From assembly GCA_963854835.1 (NCBI GenBank), contig OY978526.1, positions 29,191,073-29,255,072 on the forward strand: a stretch of 64,000 bases of DNA. Reading direction: 5' to 3'. Position numbers and translations under genes: made by a program. Source of the DNA: Megamerina dolium. Lineage: Eukaryota; Arthropoda; Insecta; Diptera; Megamerinidae. Positions 58,587 through 64,000 of this stretch are shown here, piece by piece (position 1 is the first letter of the stretch; the number at the start of each line of letters is the position of its first letter). The notes below the pieces were generated by a model. It was not told the origin of the DNA. It was given only the letters and a program-made list of their open reading frames with translations, and made no database searches.

Positions 58587-58870
58587 TCAATTATTGAGAA
58601 CTTGTTCAGACGCTTTTATATAAGATCGTAAAAAACGAACGCTCTGCAATTGAAAATATTTTACAATGATCGATATAAATGATATGATGCATCGCGCAAG
58701 CTGTGATGAGTATGGTGGATACCTTCCATCCAAGCTACAGCAAATTTGACGACTCCCCATGCTTACGCCATATCTTGTATTGTCGTGGTGAAATGCAACC
58801 CGTTTGCTAGTGAAGAGTTCTGATCGTTTTTTTTTCACAAAAAGCGGACCCAAATAATACATATGACGAC
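58587..58870 (-). pseudogene. mariner transposase C-terminal relic
   Basis: The minus-strand frame has KKKRSELFTSKRVAFHHDNT, matching the KRPEL...GVVFHHDNARP region; the second catalytic Asp (HDN) is present. After a frame change the sequence gives LGWKV and a diverged PPYSS..., then HIIYIDHCK where the family has SDYHLFRSLQ. The N-terminal two thirds are missing, as are both terminal repeats. It is Mos1-like in motif. Confidence 0.7.
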
Positions 58871-59085
58871 AATAGACCCTCGGATCAATTCTCTATTTCA
58901 AAAACAACGACAAACTTATAATTCTACCGTAGAGAGATCATAACCTGGTTAAACAATCAATTCCTCATCGTAACTCTCATTTTTTTATTCAGTTTATGGG
59001 CTTCAGTTCAGGACTTCTTTAAGCTCAACAGTAATTGAAATATCGAGCTCGCTAATGAATTCCAGCCTATTATTATTTTTTTTTT
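58871..59085. other. No gene visible
   Basis: Short AT-rich spacer between the mariner relic and a SINE. Confidence 0.5.
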
Positions 59086-59421
59086 ATGTGACACTTATTG
59101 GCTCTGAAGGACTCTTTCCCTTCCAATACTGTTGTGCGTCTTAAATTGTGCACAGTATTAGAAGGGACCTACTTATGGTAGCCGGTTCTGAACCGCACAA
59201 CTCTTGTGACATCACCTTTTCTGAGCTTTATCACAGAGCTCTTTTCGAAGTTTTTTCATGGAAAATTATTATTGACGGAAGAATTGCCAACTACTTACCG
59301 ACAGGTGGGTACCGTTCGAAAGGATAATCTTTTTGATGTCAAAGTTGTAATTCAGCCCGGCATTAAGCCCACGACCTACGGATCAGAAGGCCAACGTACT
59401 AACCACTGCGCAACGGCACCC
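59086..59421 (-). repeat. tRNA-derived SINE, full-length reference copy (336 bp)
   Basis: On the minus strand the head reads GGGTGCCGTTGCGCAGTGGT (A box TTGCGCAGTGG), then TTCTGATCCGTAGGTCGTGG, a layout like an arginine tRNA although the assignment is tentative. The B box is mutated (GGGCTTAATGCC). The body follows: GGTACCCACCTGTCGGTAAG, AAAAGAGCTCTGTGATAAAG, CGGTTCAGAACCGGCTACC, GGTCCCTTCTAATACTGTGC and a 3' end near GAGTCCTTCAGAGCC, with an A/T-rich tail. This copy defines the layout used to recognise the other six. Confidence 0.85.
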
Positions 59422-61849
59422 ATCGTTTTTTTTTATTTGTTTAAATTTGTTCAATAACTTTTTCATTACCATCCAGTTCAACATCGGAAAAGTTCTGGGT
59501 TAGGACCATCGTTGACATCGCAAACTTTAGCGAAAAATTTGCACTGACGATCTTGTAGGACAATATATGGCGAAAGTTCACAGTTTGGGTATTCAAATTT
59601 GGCCAGACGTACAAATGGATGGACGGCTTCAAATCACACATATTATTCAGATAAAGTTTGAGTTATAATTTGTCAAAAACTATAGCATTTGATCCAATTA
59701 CGATTGTGGTAATAGTGAAAAAATATACATACATGTCTCATCATGTACTGAAAAACACGTCATGACTTTTGAGACATCCAATTATACAAATTTTTTGCAG
59801 ACAAATTACAAATGTGGAAAAATAAGTATGACGCCTTCTATTACAAAATACGTCATGACTTTTCCAACAAGCCATGATTAACATTTTTGAGCAAAGTTAT
59901 TTAAAGTTATTAAGACAAAAGTACTAAAATGCAAACCTAAAAATTTTTCGAAAAAAAAAACTAATTTAACCCACTATTCCCCAAGATCCCCTAGACTTTT
60001 CCATTAGCTTTGACATTGTTATTTAATTTTATCTACAATTTCAATATTAAAAAAAAAAAATATTATTATTATTAATATTAATATTTTTTTTATTAAATAT
60101 TTAATTGTGTTAACTATGCAATGTTCGTGAATAATTTTAATTTTTAATATTATTAATTTAATTAACACTATCATTGATATTTTGTTTTGCCTATTAATTT
60201 TTATATTTTTTTTGCACACATTTAATTAATTAAAATGAGCAATTTTGTCGGCTCACTTCAAAGGCATCCGTTCCAAATGAGAGTTTGCTATATAAATCGT
60301 GTTGTTAAAGCTGTTGTTCAAGAGATAAGCTTTTGAAAAAATAGCAAAAAAAAATGAAATATTCCAAAAAATCATTTTTGTTTCTACATAATTGTCGGCA
60401 TTTTGAGAATTTCACGTTTCATCTCCATTGATAATATTTATTATTTAAATTGGTTAGTTTTTGGTTGTTGTTGCTGTTTCTATTAATTTGCTCCTTTTCG
60501 TACACATTTAAAATAAATAGTTTATAATATTTTTTTTTTTTTTTTTGTAAGTCATTTGCCCTTGTTGACACTCAAAAGTCTAAACAACTAATTTGCGTCG
60601 TTGTTATCTTCATCGTATTCATCATTGTGCTAATTAATCACATAAATTTCGGTGGAAAAAAATTCGATTTGCTTAAAAATAGAATTATTCTAATGAATTA
60701 TGAACATTTATGCTAATTGTACAAGTCATAATGTCATACATACGTATTCATACGAAGGCTAGTGCGTGTGTGCAATTAAGCAATTGTCGCAGCTCCATAA
60801 TGTCCCAACTATTGTACAGACTTTATGCCATTTTAGGCGGTCATAATACCTGACCATAAGTTCCTTATTATTCATTAATTTCCATATGTCTTACTTTGTT
60901 GATATTTATGCAAAATATTCATATTTTTATAGCAAATTAGAATGTTAATTTATTTATAGTATTTACTCATATACTGATTGACACCCATGGTGGTCTTGGC
61001 GTAGAGCCATTTTTTTCAAACAACGAACAATTACAGCGATTGTTTGTTATCACCATCGTTCTTCTTCATCATCAATGCTATTAAGATTATGGCAACAATT
61101 ATTATTAACAACTAATTTCATTTATTTCAATAGTACGAACACATTCAAGAATTGTTCCTCGGCTTATTATTGTTGTATTAATCACAATATCCATGAATAT
61201 ATTATTGACACCAATTTCTGAGTAAATTAATAATGCTTCTGATTTAATAATATTGCCGCATAAGAATAAGAATAATTGAAATTGATAATAAATACGTACG
61301 TACGTACAATTATAAAAAACAAGACGAATCGAATTGAATTGAATTAAATATGGTGTCATATAGTACACATACATATGTATGTATTGATTCAAATGCAACG
61401 CAACCGAATAATTATAATTTTACGCTAAAAAATTTTAATTGCCAGACATAATGGTGATGGTGCTCTGACGCCTTATTTGTTCTATTGCTTTTCAATTTAA
61501 TTCAATTCATTAAAATTTATATGATAATCGTTTGAGTTGATTTCTCCATTCGGGTCGGAGGTTTAGATCTTAGAATTTTCATAAAGTGAATTATGTGTAA
61601 AAAAAAAAAACAAATTCAAAGATTAGTTTTAAATTCGGTCATATACGAAGCGTGCATATATTGGGAATATTTAATTGTATGATATCACAACCAATATTTA
61701 GTGGGCTATTTGGTAAGTATGGTGACTCTGAAAGTTTAATGCTCACTGAGGCAATTTTAAGAATGGTATATGGGCTCTAAAGGAAGAAAAATTGGGTTTT
61801 CTTAATTTTTATTATTGTTTAATCATAACAACACGTTTTCGGAGGAGCG
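59422..61849. other. Non-coding stretch
   Basis: AT-rich DNA with A/T homopolymers, ATT repeats near 60060-60080 and a CGTA palindromic run near 61290-61305. No credible gene. Confidence 0.45.
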
Positions 61850-62047
61850 AATGTAAGGCAGGTCCTCATTAGGGGTTTTTTTCCCAATATACTTCCAAAA
61901 TATTACCATCCCTTTAAGGGGTTCCACAAGAAAATTGACATTTGCATAAAATTCAAACTTAGAGGGGTATAATTATGACCAATTCCTAATAATTTTATGG
62001 AGAACTTACCGTCTGCATTCTCTCCTTAGAAGGACAAAATAAATAAA
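61850..62047. repeat. Dispersed degenerate repeat, block 3
   Basis: Short phrases (CCCTTTAAGGGGTTCCACAA; TATACTTCCAAAATATTACC; ACTTACCGTCTGCATTCTCT) echo the blocks at 28330 and 41340 (TATCTTTACC...GGGGTTCCCCTACAAAAT). Divergence is high and the limits are approximate. Confidence 0.4.
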
Positions 62048-62333
62048 TATGTAGCACTTATAAGCCCTGAAGGGCAATTAGGTTGAGGTTCTCTTCCAGT
62101 GCTATTGTGCATGTTAAATTTTGAACAGTATTAGAAGTAGGTCCCTTCTATATTAGTCGGTTCCGAATGGCAGAACCCTTATAACATCATTTCTCAAGGA
62201 TGGTGAATAGAAAGAAGAAAGAAAAGAAAGGAAAAATCATATCAATGTTAATGTTGTGCCTCAATCGGGGATTGAATTGGCGACCTACAAACTAGAAGGC
62301 CAACGCACTAACCACTGAACTCCGACACCATCC
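62048..62333 (-). repeat. tRNA-derived SINE, near full-length
   Basis: On the minus strand: GGATGGTGTCGGAGTTCAGT-GG head, TTAGTGCGTTGGCCTTCTAG, then TTGTAGGTCGCCAATTCAAT-CC as B-box region. The middle is replaced by an A/G-rich run (about 62205-62240). The 3' part keeps GGTTCTGCCATTCGGAACCG and AACATGCACAATAGCACTGG. Confidence 0.8.
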
Positions 62334-62429
62334 TTAGGAGGACAACTCTACAATATATTGTATTTACACACAAAAAGGTTGGCTCAATGTACAAGTCCAA
62401 CTACAAAATTCGCCATGATAAACACGCAA

Positions 62430-63354
62430 TGGAGTCGATCGACTTCTTTGCATGGAGAGTATGCATAAACCTTAGTACTTAGTATTAGTCAATGCCCCAT
62501 AATAATTCCTACCAGCGTATTTCATGAGAGACTGTTAAGCGCTAGTAGGGATTTTGTTCGTTTTATGGTCATTACCGGCTAGATTTATCGCGTAGTTCCT
62601 CACTAGTGTTCTAACTCTCATCTGGCATTCATCATCCGGCTGTTAGTAAAAATGCCTATACCCACACGTGACTTAACGTTACACTGAAGCAATTTTAATA
62701 CTTATTTTATGAAATGTCAAGACCTCTGCTTGAAAAGCACTACAAAGATCAGACAATCTAAAGGCTATGTGATCTCCAAGCAATTCACAAAGCACCCTTG
62801 CTCCTATTCGTCCGTCAAGTTTGGAGCTGTCGGTGAAAAAGTGGATTGCTCCATTGAAAGGGGTGTGTAAGTGAAAGTAGTTGTCGAACGTCACTTTTCA
62901 TGGTATGAATTCATATTGGTCTAGAGTTGTTGTGTGGACCATTCTGAAATTGATCTAAGTTTCATTGCCGATTGAGCTCCTAGTTGCTTTCCCTAGATAT
63001 CTGAAGGAATCAGGTGTAACAAAGTATTCAATGATTTGGTGGAGGTCGTTCTGAGTTCCCCTGTAATGTACCTTTTCCAAGAAATTGGTGTGTATGACTC
63101 TATCAAGCGTAGTCCGCCAAACATGCATTAGTATAATGCAACCGAAGCTTTCCTAATGCGCTCGTCTTTGATATGTTTGCAACTAATTTCTTTGTCAAGG
63201 ATCTGGCTTCGTCCGAAAAGCTCCAAACAAATTTCCCTGATTGAGGACAAGGTATGTTTTCTGTGGGTTGATCCCAAGGCCACAGCCTGTATGCCAGTTG
63301 CTTAAGATGTTTAAGGCATGCTGAATGACCGAATGCTTAGGGTAAATTTCGACA
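62430..63354 (-). pseudogene. Non-LTR retrotransposon relic: RT end plus RNase H (I/R1/LOA-like)
   Basis: Reading on the minus strand: HALNILSNWHTGCGLGINPQ and KTYLVLNQ (end of the RT palm/thumb), SLNTLLHLIPSDI and LGAQSAMKLRS (the region following RT), then FFTDSSKLDGRIGARVLCEL, the first strand of RNase H with its catalytic Asp, and FRLSDLCSAFQAEVLTFHK with the second acidic residue. Further on KSRVGIGIFTNSRMM matches the third strand with Asp changed to Asn. Many stops and frame changes break it. RNase H after RT narrows the clade to I, R1 or LOA types. It may be the family whose 3' end lies at 49506-49845. Confidence 0.78.
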
Positions 63355-63563
63355 ATATTCGAAGAGACCTACTTTTATTAGCCGATTTCAAAAGGCACAA
63401 CCTTTGTGATGTAATATTTTCTGATACCGTCCATGATAAATTGTTTCTGACTTAGAATCACCAATTGATTTCTGTCTTTGTAATTATTGTCGCCGGACAT
63501 AATTTGAACTTGCGACTCATGTAGAGAAGACCAATGCACTAACCAACTGCGATAAGGCACCAA
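63355..63563 (-). repeat. tRNA-derived SINE, decayed
   Basis: On the minus strand the head GGTGCCTTATCGCAGTTGGT and TTAGTGCATTGGTCTTCT lead to a body with TAATTATGTCCGGCGACAAT and GAAATCGGCTAATAAAAGTA. Its 3' third is missing where it meets the retrotransposon relic, so it may have landed in or beside that element. Confidence 0.7.
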
Positions 63564-64000
63564 CAAAACTATAAATGGTGTTAATCCTATATGAAGCTGT
63601 GTCAACTAGGTGACTAGGTGACTAGGTTACATCCCCAATAAATAATCTATTCATCTATCTTGTGACTATAAAAGCAAAATTCGTTAAAGTTTCAAGTACC
63701 ATATTCAAACTTAATAGACCGCTCATACATATTTATATGGCGTGGATCGTATAGCATAGAATTTGTATGTGAGAGGCGCCGCTATTTGAGCTGAAGTCGG
63801 CTAGAATGCCGACTTATTGCTCATAAATGTCAAAAAATACCATTAGTGTAATGGCGTCAATATTAAATTATGATCATTTTTCGTTTAAAAATTATATTTT
63901 TCATATTCATGCTGTTGATTAATGAATGCTCTGAAATTATATTTTTTTTTTGTCGTTTCACTTTGATATAAGCGATTTATTAAACAAAGAAACAAAAAAA
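63564..64000. other. Unassigned end of window with a GTCGGC hairpin
   Basis: At 63794-63815 AAGTCGGC and GCCGACTT pair around a six-base loop. The GTCGGC/GCCGAC arms equal those at the end of the mini-me-like copies at 20580, 34351 and 48231. A GTGACTAGGTGACTAGG tandem lies at 63607-63625. No gene is visible. Confidence 0.45.

Overview
This is a 64 kb, AT-rich, repeat-dominated stretch of an animal nuclear genome, with one 200-base assembly gap (28062-28261). I read it as dipteran, most likely a higher fly. The basis is three copies of a repeat with (GTCY)n tracts resembling the dipteran mini-me/DINE-1 family, many decayed mariner elements, RTE and RNase H-bearing non-LTR retrotransposon fragments, a tRNA-derived SINE, and CAA/TTG and CA microsatellites typical of fly introns and intergenic DNA. 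Species cannot be fixed from sequence alone. I found no host gene exon, no genuine tRNA or rRNA gene, no CRISPR array and nothing bacterial; the window is probably a large intron or intergenic desert.

Layout. 1-3750: microsatellite-rich unique DNA. 3754-6436: a 412-bp inverted-repeat element, an unidentified 120-codon ORF, a broken pogo/Tigger-like element and a SINE scrap. 7490-7688: SINE. 9810-11135: a doubtful IS630/mariner relic and a 5'-truncated RTE element ending in a TAAG tail. 11334-13557: the most interesting unit, an element with inverted repeats about 280 bp long inserted in an AT tract and carrying two adjacent minus-strand reading frames of an unassigned protein with a CXC-x6-CXC cysteine cluster. 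14860-16500: an old repeat split by a 0.9 kb element with TTAA at both ends. 17208-18321: a deleted mariner between matching TIRs and TA. 19545-21941: mini-me-like fragment, mariner C-terminus, and full copy A. 24490-25830: a field of AATTAC-rich degenerate repeats. 28330-28690: first block of a dispersed 'TCCTCAATAATTC' repeat. 31024-31764: mariner relic. 32783-34380: mini-me-like copy B. 35750-36063: SINE. 36917-36945: a perfect hairpin. 37985-38600: mariner relic. 41340-42000: second dispersed-repeat block with a 156-bp period. 44985-49845: two RTE fragments, mini-me-like copy C and a non-LTR 3' end. 51804-53180: mariner, SINE and a decayed mini-me-like piece. 58587-63563: mariner relic, three SINEs and an RT/RNase H relic. 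63794-63815: a hairpin like that of the mini-me-like family.

The elements do not form a pathway. They record successive invasions: very old mariner, RTE and SINE copies full of frameshifts, against three nearly identical copies of the (GTCY)n repeat that moved recently. The only reading frames that look reasonably preserved are the pair inside the 11.3-13.6 kb element, and even these are separated by a frame change.
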